Positions 37,538 to 48,989 of a stretch of DNA of 64,000 nt are shown here, piece after piece (position 1 is the first letter of the stretch; every line of letters begins with the position of its first letter). The notes under the pieces were generated by a model. The model had not been told where the DNA came from and did not search any database. It worked only from the letters and a program-made list of their open reading frames with translations. The position numbers and the translations under genes were made by a program. This stretch comes from Acidobacteriaceae bacterium. GTDB taxonomy: Bacteria > Acidobacteriota > Terriglobia > Bryobacterales > Bryobacteraceae. The DNA lies in NCBI GenBank assembly GCA_019244055.1, contig JAFATG010000027.1:1-64000 (forward strand). Reading direction: 5' to 3'.

Positions 37538-40491
37538 TACTCCTCAGTGTAGAGAAGCAGTTGTTCAGCGGTCCTGACTCGCGCACCGAATTCCCATTCG
37601 CGCCAGGCATCTAGCAAGGGAAAGTACAGACCTAGCCGAAACTGGCCCTTCAAGAGGCGCGACAACAACACCGCATAGTTCTCCAGTTGCGTGCTGTATC
37701 GGCGCTGCTCTTCGTTGAGAAATGCCTCCAGCTTTCCGCCCAGGTGCTCGCTGGTCTTGTAATCGATGATCCAGACGCAGCCGCTCTCGTCCCGAAATAC
37801 CCGATCCACTGTCCCGCTGATTAACTGGTCTCCAATGCGCCCCGACACCGGCCATTCGGAATGCGAATCGGAATGAGCGGTGAGGATCCACTCGCCCCGT
37901 TCACTCCCGAGTGTGTTTCGTACGGCGCGAAAGACCTGAGCCGATGCTTTCGCCTCTGCAGAATGAGGAACTCCCAGGCGCAGCAGTTCCGATTGCACAA
38001 CCGGCAGCAGCTTTTCCAAACGCGCTTCACTCCATGCCGGCGCACCCTCTCGCGCTACGCGCTTGAGGAGGTCATGCACCACCGTTCCCACATGACGGCT
38101 GGTATCGCCGGCCCATTCGTAGGCGGTCCTGCGAGAAGAGGCAACAGTCCGCTGATATTCCGGCCGCCAGTCAACCGAACGCTCAAATGCCGGCAATCGC
38201 CAGCCTTCTGGCAGCCGTCGCAGCATGGTCCCGTGCTTCTCGTTCCCATTTGTTGAGCCGGTGTTCGGTAGCGTTCGCCGTGCCGCGGCCTCGAACTCGC
38301 CCTGAACGGAGTTCCAGATCAGACCGAGAAAAGACCTTGCATTGACTTTTTTCAAGCCTCCGCCGCGCAGTTTGCGGTTGGCATTTCCGAACAGGTATAA
38401 TTCGTCGATCGCCCTGGTGCAAGCGACATAAAACAGTCGCTTAAGTTCCTGAAGTTGCTTCTCGTCACCTTCTCGTGCGACTTCGGCGTAGTTCGCGTCT
38501 TCGGCGCCCTTTTTCGGCCTGGCGTGAACCGTAATTTCAATCGACCCGTCGCTGTCGGCAGTCTCAGCACCCACCAGCAGATCGCGATCATATCCGCCAC
38601 CTATACCGCTCAATTGCGGAAGAATCACCGTCCGGAACTCGAGGCCTTTGGCCCTGTGAATCGTCATCACCTGGACGTAGTTTTCGCCCGTTGCCGGTTT
38701 CGCATAGAGCCATTCCAAGCGCCGGCTGAGTGAGCCGAAATCGCGAATGAACCCGCCCTCTTCCAATTCGGCGAGAAGCGCAAAGAATGTTCTCGCATCT
38801 TCCGCCTGATGATCTTGGTCCAGCACGGCCGGGCCGCCAAGCGAAATCCATGTCTGCTCTACCAACTTGCTGAGGCTCGTGCGTCCGTAGCGCGCGACCG
38901 CTTCCGCTGCGACTTTCTGGAAACGAACTGCTCGTTGCCGTGCACTGGGCTCAAGCTGAGAGATTTTCCCGGGCTCGGAAAGAAGATCCAAAACCGGCGT
39001 ATCAGGTTCGCTCTCGGTCAGCGCAGCAAGATTCCGTAACGTCAACCCGCACCACGGGGCGCGCAGACAGGCGAGCCAGGCAGTCCGATTTCCAACGTGC
39101 GAGATCGCCCGCGTGAGCGACAGCAAATCGATCACATGCTGCTCGTTTTGCAGCTCATCGATCTCCACCGCTTCGTAGGGAATGCCCGCGGCCCGCAGCG
39201 AAGGCAGAATCTTTGCCAGATGAGACCGGTTGCGCACGAGGATGGCAACACTTCCCTTGGCCCGAGCGTTCGTGACAATCTGCACGAGCCCGGCGGCTTC
39301 TTCTTCCCAGGCGGTATCATCCAACAGCGTGATCAGCGCAGGCGACGTATTACCCGCTGCCCGCGCTGCACTAGACCGGCAGAATTGGATCGCACCGGCG
39401 CCTTCGCCGGTCATGATCGGCTCGAAGATTTCCTGCACCCACGAAAGAATCTCAGGCGTGGAGCGAAAATTCGTTTTCAGCGTAAGTCTCTCGAGCTGGA
39501 CGGAACCGAGGATTCCTCGTTCCCAGGTGTTGAGGAAGAGTTGCACTTCCGCGCCACGGAAACGATAGATGCTTTGCAGCGGATCGCCAACCAGGAACAC
39601 CGTTCGGCCATCGCCAGCGGACCATTGGCCGATCAGCCGGTCAATGAAATCGTACTGATGGTACGAGGTGTCCTGAAACTCATCCAGGAGCAGGTGCTCG
39701 ATGCGGTAATCCAGCGAGTACAGGAGATCGCTTGGGCGCTCCGGTGTACCGAGCGCTTTGATTGCGGCCCGCGTGAGCTCGATAAAGTCGATCGCGCCGA
39801 CTTCGCGGAAAACGTCCTGGAGCGACTGGTATGAGCGCTGCAGCAACGTCCATAGATCGGCGACGAGGGGCTCCCCGTTTATATTGGCTGAATGAAACCA
39901 TTGATCGCGCCGCTCCAGCATGGCCGCAATCTCACGCTCCGCCAAAGAAAGGTTGCTGTCGAAGTGCAGACTGATACGTGTCAGAAGCTGCCGGTCGTCG
40001 TCTCCTCCATCCACAAGGGACCGTAACGCGCGCCGGGCGGCTTCAGCGTAGAGTTCGCGCGCATTCTCAAGAATCTGGCCAGCGCCGCCAAAACCGGAGC
40101 TTACAGGTGATTGCCGTGTCAGGGTTGCGCAGAGCGAATCGATGGTCTGAATCTGCAAACGGGATGGATCGGCGGCAAGCTTCCATCCCTTCCCTGTGTC
40201 TCGCGCCAGAGCTGCGAGCGCGAGCCTCCGCGTACGCTCTTGATACTCGTCCTTAACCGCCACGTTCTCGGCCGCTTCCAGCAACGCGCGCTGTACTCGT
40301 TCGCGCATTTCTCCGGCCGCTTTGCGAGTGAAGGTCATCGCCACAATCGATTCCGGCCGCTCCACGATACTCAGCAGCCGCAAATACCGCTGCATGAGCA
40401 ATCCGGTCTTGCCGGAACCGGCCGGCGCCTGAACGATGAAAGACTGCGACTGGTCGAGCGCCCGTTCGCGCTCCTTCAGATCGGAAATCAA
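37537..40491 (-). CDS. UvrD/AddA-family helicase-nuclease (ORF to 40560; likely TTG start about 40491)
   Basis: QAPAGSGKTGLLMQRYLRLL Walker A, LLLDEFQDTSYHQYDFIDRLI, VFLVGDPLQSIYRFRGAE, IHRAKGLEF, C-terminal RecB-like nuclease IIDYKTS. Confidence 0.92.
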   Translation of the reverse strand: MISDLKERERALDQSQSFIVQAPAGSGKTGLLMQRYLRLLSIVERPESIVAMTFTRKAAGEMRERVQRALLEAAENVAVKDEYQERTRRLALAALARDTGKGWKLAADPSRLQIQTIDSLCATLTRQSPVSSGFGGAGQILENARELYAEAARRALRSLVDGGDDDRQLLTRISLHFDSNLSLAEREIAAMLERRDQWFHSANINGEPLVADLWTLLQRSYQSLQDVFREVGAIDFIELTRAAIKALGTPERPSDLLYSLDYRIEHLLLDEFQDTSYHQYDFIDRLIGQWSAGDGRTVFLVGDPLQSIYRFRGAEVQLFLNTWERGILGSVQLERLTLKTNFRSTPEILSWVQEIFEPIMTGEGAGAIQFCRSSAARAAGNTSPALITLLDDTAWEEEAAGLVQIVTNARAKGSVAILVRNRSHLAKILPSLRAAGIPYEAVEIDELQNEQHVIDLLSLTRAISHVGNRTAWLACLRAPWCGLTLRNLAALTESEPDTPVLDLLSEPGKISQLEPSARQRAVRFQKVAAEAVARYGRTSLSKLVEQTWISLGGPAVLDQDHQAEDARTFFALLAELEEGGFIRDFGSLSRRLEWLYAKPATGENYVQVMTIHRAKGLEFRTVILPQLSGIGGGYDRDLLVGAETADSDGSIEITVHARPKKGAEDANYAEVAREGDEKQLQELKRLFYVACTRAIDELYLFGNANRKLRGGGLKKVNARSFLGLIWNSVQGEFEAAARRTLPNTGSTNGNEKHGTMLRRLPEGWRLPAFERSVDWRPEYQRTVASSRRTAYEWAGDTSRHVGTVVHDLLKRVAREGAPAWSEARLEKLLPVVQSELLRLGVPHSAEAKASAQVFRAVRNTLGSERGEWILTAHSDSHSEWPVSGRIGDQLISGTVDRVFRDESGCVWIIDYKTSEHLGGKLEAFLNEEQRRYSTQLENYAVLLSRLLKGQFRLGLYFPLLDAWREWEFGARVRTAEQLLLYTEE

Positions 40492-43100
40492 TCCGCTTCC
40501 CCTTTTTGCGGATGGACTTCGCCCACACGGCAGATGGAACTCACCTGGCAATACTTGCAAGCGCCCGATTTCGGATCAACCGCCGCGTATCCTCGGATGA
40601 AATCCTCCGAGAGACGCAGCACTTCGTTCTTGTTGTCTGCAAGAAACCGACGCCAATTCCTGACGACGTCGACCGTTTTGCTTTCGAAGTGGCGCTCCCG
40701 CGTGAATCCAACCGGGCGCGTGCTGCCGGGCCGCAGTTCGGCGAAGAGCAAGCCGTCAACACTCTCCCCGACCGCAGCCGCGTAGATCAAGAGCTGCGGC
40801 TCCGCTGGATTGGGACAGGCCAGCCTGTTTCGAGACATCGACGAGCTCTTGTAATCGATCAGCAGAACGTTTCCATTCGCCAGCCGGTCGATGCGATCGA
40901 CTCGCAACGCCAACCGCAGGCCGGGAATCGAAAACTCGCGTTCCTCTTCCAGAATTTCCACTGCAAACGGCTGGTTTCTACCGCGCTCCACGTCCAGCCA
41001 CTCAAGAATCAACTTCTTGAGGCGCTCGCGCTCGGCCACTGAGATCAGTTGATGGAAAGAATCGTGGCTGGATTCGCTCACTGCGGAATTCACACCCGCT
41101 TCTACTATTTGCGCGAGTGCGTCGGATGAAGTCTCGGCGAGTCGGTCGGAGTTTCCAATCTCTCGCCACACGAATTGAAGAGCTTTATGCAGGAACCCAC
41201 CTCGTTCACGCGGATCGAGGCCGAAACAGGGGTCCTCAGGAGATATGGCGTGAAGCCGGTACTCTGCAAACGCGCGAAACGCGCACAGCGATTGCGATTT
41301 GAGAACGTTGGTACCGCCGTGGGCCGGCTCGCTCGAAAAGAACGGCGGACCCTGCACATCCTCGAGGCCCTCTAGGTGTGGCCTGGGAAACGACTGCCAG
41401 GGTGTTTTTCCTTGCCAGACCGCAGGCGCGACTCCCTGCGGATCGACGAAGCGCTTCACAAGCGAAGACAATTGCCCGGAATAGGTCGCGACCACGGATG
41501 GCGCACTTTCAAATAGAGCGCGCGTCGCATACTCGGCTTGCTGTTGGGAGGTGCTCAGATCGCTGCCCGGAACTCCGCAGGCACGCTGCAGCCTGATAGG
41601 AATCAGCGGAGAGAGACGGTTCGGAGGCGGCCATGTCTGATCCGACAAGCCAATTGTCAGCGTCGCATCAAATCGCAGGCCCGGAGCCGCGCTCGCATCC
41701 AGAATCTGAACCGGCGCGGCCAGTTCCGGTGTACCGAACTCAATTGCCAATCCGCGCCGAAGCTGAATGAGCGCGGCCTCGAATGAAATAGACTCCGATA
41801 CGAGTTCCAGTGAGGCAAGCGCCGAAAGATTGTCATCCCACGCCTCCAGTAGTTGCTGTTCTTCCAGGCTCAGCTCTGCCGTTTCTCCGGGCCAGCCAAC
41901 CGCTTCGAGCAGGTCGCCGAAAAAGCTTGCCCACTCGGCGAACGTTCGATTCGCTCCTCCTTTTGCCAGAACTCGTTCGAGGCGCCGCCACACAGCCGTC
42001 AATTTGGGGCAATCAGCCGAAACATATCTGAGATCTTGGAAAGTCGCTTCCGTCCGGCGTCTTCTGCAGAGCTTCAATTCCGCACTGGCCCGCACACTTC
42101 CTTCCGCTTCTGCGCCCTTCACAAATGGGCAACGGAGAATTAGACTCGCGTCCTGGATGGTTAAAGTTTGGCGCACAAGCCTCAGCAACAGCAAAGCCGA
42201 GGCAATCAGCGGGCGTTCAGAAAGCGCCGGAGTTGAGTGCACCTGAAACGCTTCCCGCCTGGTCTCGTACGAACCGCTGACGGAAGCACGCGGATAGAAG
42301 ACTTGCCGGAAACGATATTCAACCGTTCGGCGATGAGTTGCGAGATCCGGAACGAATATCGCGATCGATTGCGATTCGCCCTGTTCAAACATTCTCCGCG
42401 CGCGGCGAGCAGCATAGTCGATTTCGCAATCGAAATCAGAAAAACTCTGAGCGTTGGCCCGCACCGTTTGCCCCGCTTCGATCGGCATCAGCACTCCCGA
42501 GCCGTCGAGGGCAGCTAGCAAGCCCTTCATAGCCGGTGAAACGGCTGGAAACGCCGTAAAAAGAGTTCGCTCGCGAGAGCAATGTCCATGTGAGAGCCAC
42601 TCGGGAAGGCGAATCCACACGTCCGCGCGAGTCATCCAGCCTTGCTCGGAACATCGCCGCCGAAAAATGGCGTGCCAGCGCTGAAACTGGCGTTCGTCTT
42701 CGTGATCGCCCCACTCTTCCCCTTCCATCGGAACTCGCCATTCGCGAACTATGCTGGCGGCGCGGCGGGCGAGCGAAGCGGTCGCGCCGATATCGAAAAG
42801 CTCGGGATGATTCTCCTCGATAATTTGCCGCCACACCAAATGCTCCTGCGAGGGCGAGAGCAAAATCGGGACATCGGAGCCGCTAAAGCGTGCTTCTTGC
42901 CAGCGTGCCGTTAGCCATGCGCCGATCGTCTGAATCACAGGGCGCTCCCAGCTCTCTCGTGCCTGCCGAAGCTGTTCGAGCGAGAACTGATAGCCCGCAA
43001 TACGGGCCAGAAGCGGCGTGGGTGTAATAATGGCCGCCCCCTTCTCAAGCCACGAGAGGAGCTTGCCGCAAGCGAGACGCATGAATGGGGTAAGTACCAT
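40488..43100 (-). CDS. AddB-like PD-(D/E)XK nuclease/inactivated helicase subunit (ORF to 43145)
   Basis: C-terminal [21 protein letters not shown] nuclease motif followed by [10 protein letters not shown] Fe-S-type cysteines; partner of AddA-like gene. Confidence 0.85.
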   Translation of the reverse strand: MVLTPFMRLACGKLLSWLEKGAAIITPTPLLARIAGYQFSLEQLRQARESWERPVIQTIGAWLTARWQEARFSGSDVPILLSPSQEHLVWRQIIEENHPELFDIGATASLARRAASIVREWRVPMEGEEWGDHEDERQFQRWHAIFRRRCSEQGWMTRADVWIRLPEWLSHGHCSRERTLFTAFPAVSPAMKGLLAALDGSGVLMPIEAGQTVRANAQSFSDFDCEIDYAARRARRMFEQGESQSIAIFVPDLATHRRTVEYRFRQVFYPRASVSGSYETRREAFQVHSTPALSERPLIASALLLLRLVRQTLTIQDASLILRCPFVKGAEAEGSVRASAELKLCRRRRTEATFQDLRYVSADCPKLTAVWRRLERVLAKGGANRTFAEWASFFGDLLEAVGWPGETAELSLEEQQLLEAWDDNLSALASLELVSESISFEAALIQLRRGLAIEFGTPELAAPVQILDASAAPGLRFDATLTIGLSDQTWPPPNRLSPLIPIRLQRACGVPGSDLSTSQQQAEYATRALFESAPSVVATYSGQLSSLVKRFVDPQGVAPAVWQGKTPWQSFPRPHLEGLEDVQGPPFFSSEPAHGGTNVLKSQSLCAFRAFAEYRLHAISPEDPCFGLDPRERGGFLHKALQFVWREIGNSDRLAETSSDALAQIVEAGVNSAVSESSHDSFHQLISVAERERLKKLILEWLDVERGRNQPFAVEILEEEREFSIPGLRLALRVDRIDRLANGNVLLIDYKSSSMSRNRLACPNPAEPQLLIYAAAVGESVDGLLFAELRPGSTRPVGFTRERHFESKTVDVVRNWRRFLADNKNEVLRLSEDFIRGYAAVDPKSGACKYCQVSSICRVGEVHPQKGEAD

Positions 43101-43125
43101 TTTCACGCAAGCGACAATCAAGGGA

Positions 43126-44568
43126 ATGGCTGAATCGAAGATCACACCGCGAGCGCAAGATTTCGCGGCTTGGTATCAGGACGTCGTCATGCAAGGTGAC
43201 ATGGCGGAGCCCGCGGAAATTGTCAAGGGATGCATGGTCATCAAAGCGAACGGCTATGCCGTTTGGGAGGCTCTGCAACGCGAATTTGACGACCGTTTTA
43301 AGGCAACCGGACATCAGAACGTTTATTTCCCTCTCCTGATTCCGCAGAGCTTCTTGAAGAAGGAAGCGGAACATGTAGAGGGCTTCTCTCCGGAATTGGC
43401 CGTCGTGACCATTGCCGGCGGCAAAGAACTGGAAGAACCTTATGTAATTCGTCCAACTTCGGAGACGATCATCGGCCACTTCTTTTCGCGCTGGATTCAA
43501 AGCTGGCGCGATCTGCCCCTAATGCTGAACCAGTGGGCAAACATAATCCGCTGGGAGCTTCGCACCCGCATGTTCCTGCGAACGACAGAGTTCCTTTGGC
43601 AGGAGGGGCACACGGCACACTCTTCACATGAAGAAGCGCTCGATGAGGCTCTCCGCATCCTCGACATCTATGCCGAAGTGGCGGAGGATGTCATGGCCAT
43701 GCCGGTGATCAAAGGGGCGAAGACGCTCTCGGAAAAGTTCGCCGGCGCTCTGCGCAGTTACGCTATCGAGGCAATGATGCAAAACGGTCTGGCGCTGCAA
43801 GCCGGCACCAGCCACGATCTCGGCCAGAATTTCGGCCGCGCCTTCGAGGTCCAATTCCAAACCAAGGAAGGGAAACTCGATTACGTCTGGCAAACAAGCT
43901 GGGGCGTCAGCACGCGGCTTATCGGCGGATTGATTATGACCCATTCCGACGACAAGGGGCTCGTTCTGCCTCCGAAAGTAGCTCCGATGAAAGGCGTTCT
44001 GGTTCCTATCTATCGCAAGGACGAGGAGCGGACGGCGGTAATGGAAACGGCACGCAAGCTCGCACAGGACTTGGGCATCAAGATTGATGATCGCGAGGGC
44101 CAGACGCCGGGTTCAAAATTCTTCCACTGGGAACGAAGAGGCGTGCCGGTCGTGATCGAGCTTGGACCGCGCGATGTTGCTGCCGGGAACGTCGTGTTGA
44201 AGAGGCGCGATACGGGAACGAAACATACGGTTTCTCTGGCTGAGGCGCGCCACGAATTCGAGAAGATGCTCGACCAGATCCAACGCGATCTGTATTCCAC
44301 TGCGAAGAAGCGCTTGAACGAGAACTCTGTGCAGGCAAACTCGCTCGCTGAGGTGGAGAAGATTCTGCGCGACGTGACCGCGGAACGGGGCGGCGGGAAA
44401 TTCGTCTTTACTCACCTCAAGGACGATCCGGCATGTGAGGCCAGGCTCAAAGAGTTCAAGGCTACGGTGCGGTGCATTCCTTTGGCCGACGAGCAGGACG
44501 GCGCCGGAACCTGCATCATTACCGGCGAGCACGTTCCCAAGCGCGTCGTGATCGCCAAAGCATACTAG
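43126..44568 (+). CDS. proS: Prolyl-tRNA synthetase (ORF opens 43018; likely start 43126)
   Basis: [57 protein letters not shown]. Confidence 0.97.
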   Translation: MAESKITPRAQDFAAWYQDVVMQGDMAEPAEIVKGCMVIKANGYAVWEALQREFDDRFKATGHQNVYFPLLIPQSFLKKEAEHVEGFSPELAVVTIAGGKELEEPYVIRPTSETIIGHFFSRWIQSWRDLPLMLNQWANIIRWELRTRMFLRTTEFLWQEGHTAHSSHEEALDEALRILDIYAEVAEDVMAMPVIKGAKTLSEKFAGALRSYAIEAMMQNGLALQAGTSHDLGQNFGRAFEVQFQTKEGKLDYVWQTSWGVSTRLIGGLIMTHSDDKGLVLPPKVAPMKGVLVPIYRKDEERTAVMETARKLAQDLGIKIDDREGQTPGSKFFHWERRGVPVVIELGPRDVAAGNVVLKRRDTGTKHTVSLAEARHEFEKMLDQIQRDLYSTAKKRLNENSVQANSLAEVEKILRDVTAERGGGKFVFTHLKDDPACEARLKEFKATVRCIPLADEQDGAGTCIITGEHVPKRVVIAKAY

Positions 44569-44597
44569 GGCTTCGATCAGGTAGTCGACGAAAATTC

Positions 44598-44981
44598 TTA
44601 CAACGTAGAACCCATAGCCTGTGCGTCCCGGCGATCATGCTGCTCCTGATCGGCAAGGCAATAGGGTGTCCAAGGAACTGCACTTAGCCGGGCAGCTTCA
44701 ATCTCGCGGCCGCAGTCGATACAACGGCCATAGCTTCCGTCCTCTATTCGCGTCAGCGCGTCCTGCACTTGCTTCAGCGTTGCCGATAGCCTCGTACTCT
44801 CTTCGAGTGCCGTCGCCTTACCTTCATCCGATGCAGCCTCATCCGCCGGATCTTCCACTTCCGCGGAGTTGCTCTCCCGAGCTTCACCATTCAGCCGCGA
44901 AATCTGTTCAGTAAGGTCTTGTTCGCGCAAGATCAGACTCCGTTTGAAATCGTCAATATCCACTGAGCCACCCTTTCCCAA
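44598..44981 (-). CDS. TraR/DksA-type C4 zinc-finger protein
   Basis: LTRIEDGSYGRCIDCGREIEAARLSAVPWTPYCLADQE. Confidence 0.9.
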   Translation of the reverse strand: MGKGGSVDIDDFKRSLILREQDLTEQISRLNGEARESNSAEVEDPADEAASDEGKATALEESTRLSATLKQVQDALTRIEDGSYGRCIDCGREIEAARLSAVPWTPYCLADQEQHDRRDAQAMGSTL

Positions 44982-45064
44982 AGAAGTAAGCTGCTTCTAC
45001 TTTATGGACTGACTGCCAGGATTCGTTAAACGTTTCGGACTGCCTGCCGATCTGTGGTATAGCG

Positions 45065-45508
45065 ATGAGGCGAGAAGTTCGATCGAAGAGAGCGAGAGAA
45101 CGCGGTTCGACGTTTGTTGAATTCGCTCTGCTGTTCCCCATGCTCTTCTTCCTTATAATCGGCACGTTCGATATCGGCTATCTCATTAACGCCTTGATGA
45201 CCGTCGAGAACGCGGCGCGAATTGCAGCCCTGGATACTTCCGCTTCTTCGGGAACCGCGGGAAGCTCCTCAATCGCCTGTGCGGACATTTTAAAGGAGCT
45301 GGCTGAGTTACCGAACCATGGGCAATTACCCTCCTCCTGCAACGCGAGCCCTCTGCAAGTCACGGCGACTGCTATCGCGAGTGGGCCGGATGGCAATCCG
45401 GCGTCCAAAGTAACGGTCACGTACCAAACGATCCAACTGATCCCGATTCCCGGCCTTCCCGGCAACCTGAGCATTACGCGCGTGGTGGAAATGTCGGACC
45501 GAAGCTGA
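45065..45508 (+). CDS. TadE-family pilus assembly protein
   Basis: RARERGSTFVEFALLFPMLFFLIIGTFDIGYLI. Confidence 0.88.
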   Translation: MRREVRSKRARERGSTFVEFALLFPMLFFLIIGTFDIGYLINALMTVENAARIAALDTSASSGTAGSSSIACADILKELAELPNHGQLPSSCNASPLQVTATAIASGPDGNPASKVTVTYQTIQLIPIPGLPGNLSITRVVEMSDRS

Positions 45509-45513
45509 CGAGC

Positions 45514-46023
45514 ATGAGAATGTGCAACAGCGAAAAGGGCAGCGCGATCATCGAGTTCGCGATCGGCGGGATTGGTGTCATCTTCGCGCTGGTATCAGCC
45601 GTCGGAATGTCGCTCTCCATGTGGACCTACAACACGTTGAAGTTTGCCGTAGCCGAAGGAGCGCGGTATGCGGCCGTGCACGGTCAGCAATGCTCAGTGG
45701 GCAGCAACAGTTGCGGAATCACTGTAGCGAACATTGCGAACCAGATCGCATCCTCAGCCGTAGGTCTGGACGCCGGCAAGATGAACGTGACCCTAACTTC
45801 CTCCTCCGGCAGTATCACCTGCAACCCGTTAAACACTTGCTCCTCGAACGGCACCGCCTGGCCGCCAAGCGGCGCCAATATCGACGGATCGTCCCAGATC
45901 ACGATTAGCGGCACATATCCCGAACAGAGCGGGTTAATGGTTCTGTTTCTGCCCTACACAGGTTCGCGGACTGTCCAGTCGAGAAATCTTATGGCCTCGA
46001 GCCAACAAACAATTCTCTTCTAG
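45514..46023 (+). CDS. TadE-like protein
   Basis: EKGSAIIEFAIGGIGVIFALVSAVGMSLSMWTYNTLKFAVAEGARYAAVHG. Confidence 0.8.
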   Translation: MRMCNSEKGSAIIEFAIGGIGVIFALVSAVGMSLSMWTYNTLKFAVAEGARYAAVHGQQCSVGSNSCGITVANIANQIASSAVGLDAGKMNVTLTSSSGSITCNPLNTCSSNGTAWPPSGANIDGSSQITISGTYPEQSGLMVLFLPYTGSRTVQSRNLMASSQQTILF

Positions 46024-46035
46024 GGGAGACGGTAA

Positions 46036-47343
46036 ATGGAGAAATCTAAGAGAAATCAGCGGGGCGTTATATCGGTTCTCGTGATGCTGATGTTGATCCC
46101 AACGTTTGCCCTTACAGGCTTGGTGGCTGATGTCGGCTGGTATTACTACACCAGAAACGCGGCCCGCGCGGCGGCGGAAGCAGGTGCGCTGGCGGCAGTG
46201 CGCTCTGCGATGGTTTTTGTCAACGCCAACCCCAGCGCATCTTATTCCTGCAGCTCACTCGGGTGCCAGGGGGCTACGGGGTGCCCCGAAACCGCTACCA
46301 ATCTCGAGGCCGCCTGCCAATACGCGACGGCAAACGGTTTCTCCAATTCGGGTAAGCAGACGGTAACCGTCGAAGCCAACGTCGGCAATCCAACGTCCTA
46401 TGCGTCAGGAGTCCAAGCACTCTACTACGCGTCCGTCAGCATTGTCCAACAAAATCCGCTGACTTTCCTGGCCGTACTGGGCGGAAGCAGTGTCAATGTC
46501 GGGGTCCGGGCGACAGCCGCAATCGTAGATACCGTGCCGAATTTTTGTGTCGCAGCGCTTGATCCGTCGGCAAGCGGGGCCATAACTGCTGGGGGAAACG
46601 CCCGCAACATAACGCTCACCAATTGTAGTATGGGGGTGGATTCGAGCTCGACCACCGCGTTTAGCACCAACGGGAACGGCTGTGTCACGGCTGTTTCCGT
46701 CCAGGTACACGGAGGCGCTTCGTCTGTAGGTGGTTCTTGCACGCAGCCAACTACCGGCGTACCCTCTTTCGCGGATCCCCTTTACGGCCTGGGGACCCCT
46801 ACACAGCCGTCGGGCGGTTGCCAGAGTCCGACATCTGTTAACGGCGTGCCGACCTATTCTCCGGGCAATATCTGCGGCGGTATAAGCGGTACAGCGAGTT
46901 TTCTTCCCGGCGTGTATTACGTGCTCGGCGGCGGGATGACCTGCCACGGAAACTGCACCCTGAGCGGAACTGGTGTTACGTTTTACATGACCTGCTCGTC
47001 TTCGCCCTGCAACGGATCGTCTGCTGCCACCATCGATTTCAACGCAAACAGTACCGAGAATTTGTCGGCTCCCACCACCGGCCCTCTCGCGGGAATTCTG
47101 TTCTTCGAAGACCGGACTAGCAGCGCAGGATCCGACAAAATCAACGGGGGCGCGAATACCACGCTCAATGGAACGGTGTACCTCTCAAAAGACGCTGTTT
47201 CATTTATCGGAAACGCAGCGACCACCAACACCATACTGATCGCCGATACAGTCTCGTTCAGCGGAAATTCGTCCGCCTCCTTCCAAGTGGCGAGCGGCAG
47301 TAATGCAATCCCGTCGCAGCCGACTCCGCTTCTTGTTCAGTAG
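46036..47343 (+). CDS. TadG-like pilus protein with a Cys/Ser/Gly-rich, beta-type C-terminal domain
   Basis: NQRGVISVLVMLMLIPTFALTGLVADVGWYYYTRNAARAAAEAGALAAV N-term; long Gly/Ser/Thr C-term. Confidence 0.75.
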   Translation: MEKSKRNQRGVISVLVMLMLIPTFALTGLVADVGWYYYTRNAARAAAEAGALAAVRSAMVFVNANPSASYSCSSLGCQGATGCPETATNLEAACQYATANGFSNSGKQTVTVEANVGNPTSYASGVQALYYASVSIVQQNPLTFLAVLGGSSVNVGVRATAAIVDTVPNFCVAALDPSASGAITAGGNARNITLTNCSMGVDSSSTTAFSTNGNGCVTAVSVQVHGGASSVGGSCTQPTTGVPSFADPLYGLGTPTQPSGGCQSPTSVNGVPTYSPGNICGGISGTASFLPGVYYVLGGGMTCHGNCTLSGTGVTFYMTCSSSPCNGSSAATIDFNANSTENLSAPTTGPLAGILFFEDRTSSAGSDKINGGANTTLNGTVYLSKDAVSFIGNAATTNTILIADTVSFSGNSSASFQVASGSNAIPSQPTPLLVQ

Positions 47344-47355
47344 GACGGGCCTAAC

Positions 47356-48945
47356 TTATAAGTTGAGCGGGTCCACTTTTAGAACGTAATAGTTCGGGTC
47401 CGATGTTCGGGCCTGCACTGTGAAAGCCTGCGGCTTCGCGAGGAGCAACGAGTGAAGTTGCTCTTCGAACGGAGCCCGTTCCGAATACCACTTCATGGGC
47501 GTCATCACCAGATATTGAACCTGATGCAGTTTCAAATGGCGGCGCAGGTCATCGGGACCGCCCAACGGCTGTTTGGCAGGATCAGGATCGTAAAATAATT
47601 CAAACTGGTCCGCGCTAAATAGCCGGATCGATTTCCGCTGTGTCAAAAGATAAAAGACGGGATCACAGTTCGCGGCAACGATCGCATTAGCGGGCGTGTG
47701 GCTTCGTATCCAATCGGCTACTTCGAGAGTTTTGCTCCAGTCGTCGGGTTCGGTCTGGGTGTACACGGGCGTCTTGCTTTCGAGCGTTAAGCGCGTCAAC
47801 CGGCTTAGGCTCAAGGCGTTTGTGATGACATACAGCAGACCAGCCATCACTACTCCGGTCCAGAGCACAATGGATATCCAAGGCGGCCGGGCTTTCAACA
47901 GAGTCTTCTCGATCGCATTAAACAGACACATGAATGCGAACGGAAGAATCGCAGTCAAATAGCGAGGTGGAGGCCAAGTCCAGCACAGTAGCATAGCGCA
48001 ATATACGACCGTCCAGACAATGGGCAGACTCCAGCTTCTGAAGCGGATCAGCCCAAGCACGGCCGCAATGCCCGCCAACAGATTTACAACGGCGTGGACC
48101 CGTGTTGCGGGCGAGCCCGCTACCGGACACAGCGTTCCTAACAAAACGGGCACATTGAAACTCACCACACGCAACGCCTCTGCAACCGGGTAATGAAAGA
48201 TGTGTCCGCCGGCGTAGCTGAACTTCGTGTAATAGCTCTCCACACGATCCAGACTCGCCGAATGCGTAGCTTGCCAAATCAACCAGGGCGAAACCACCGC
48301 GCCTGAGATCGCCAGAAACAGAGCCGCACACCGAACACGCCGCTTCGCCACCAGGAACAGGCACGCCGAAACGATCAGTGCTACGCCGGCCGAACGCAGG
48401 AGAAATGTGCAACCCGCAACAGCCGCGGCCGTCGCAATTTTGCGATAGCTCTCCGGCTCATCCTCCAGAATCAGAATCGAGCAGACCGAGAGCAGAGCAA
48501 ACAAGGTATCCGGCAGAACGCTGGTGCCCAGGAAAATCGTCCAGGGTGCGGCAAACGTGCACAGAACACTCCAGAAGGAAACCGCGGCACTTGCGGGCTC
48601 GCGGCGAATCGCCCGGAATGCCGCGACGGCCCACAGGAAACCTGCCGTCATCGACAGCGATTTGAAGGCGAGGACGTTTTCCGGGAAAGCGGGAAAGACT
48701 TTCCAAACCAGGCTCAATAGCGCGGGATATAGGATCGGATACTTCGTCTGGAAGAGAGGGCTCGGAAGGCTGACCGTCCGGTACCCCGATCCCGAGACGA
48801 GCGAAAGCGCGTTTACGATGTATACGCCGTCGTCATGAAAGTAGCCCCATGCCGGCTGGATCAGATAGCAAACGTACACGGGCAGTAACGCCGCCGCAAA
48901 TGCCAGTGGCAAGCATCTCCATATGACACGAAACGCGGAACGCAC
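47356..48945 (-). CDS. Polytopic membrane protein, GT39/ArnT-like glycosyltransferase
   Basis: 529 aa, multiple TMs, PAWGYFHDDGVYIVNA (DD-like motif) and PPPRYLTAILPF. Confidence 0.7.
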   Translation of the reverse strand: MRSAFRVIWRCLPLAFAAALLPVYVCYLIQPAWGYFHDDGVYIVNALSLVSGSGYRTVSLPSPLFQTKYPILYPALLSLVWKVFPAFPENVLAFKSLSMTAGFLWAVAAFRAIRREPASAAVSFWSVLCTFAAPWTIFLGTSVLPDTLFALLSVCSILILEDEPESYRKIATAAAVAGCTFLLRSAGVALIVSACLFLVAKRRVRCAALFLAISGAVVSPWLIWQATHSASLDRVESYYTKFSYAGGHIFHYPVAEALRVVSFNVPVLLGTLCPVAGSPATRVHAVVNLLAGIAAVLGLIRFRSWSLPIVWTVVYCAMLLCWTWPPPRYLTAILPFAFMCLFNAIEKTLLKARPPWISIVLWTGVVMAGLLYVITNALSLSRLTRLTLESKTPVYTQTEPDDWSKTLEVADWIRSHTPANAIVAANCDPVFYLLTQRKSIRLFSADQFELFYDPDPAKQPLGGPDDLRRHLKLHQVQYLVMTPMKWYSERAPFEEQLHSLLLAKPQAFTVQARTSDPNYYVLKVDPLNL

Positions 48946-48989
48946 CTACAATACTGTGGTGCGGCTCGCCCCTTTCGCGCGAAGAAATC

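Noticed and set aside
47352-47363. 12-bp palindrome aacttataagtt in the tadG / GT39 convergent gap
   Set aside because: AT-rich and short; could occur by chance and overlaps the stop codon region.
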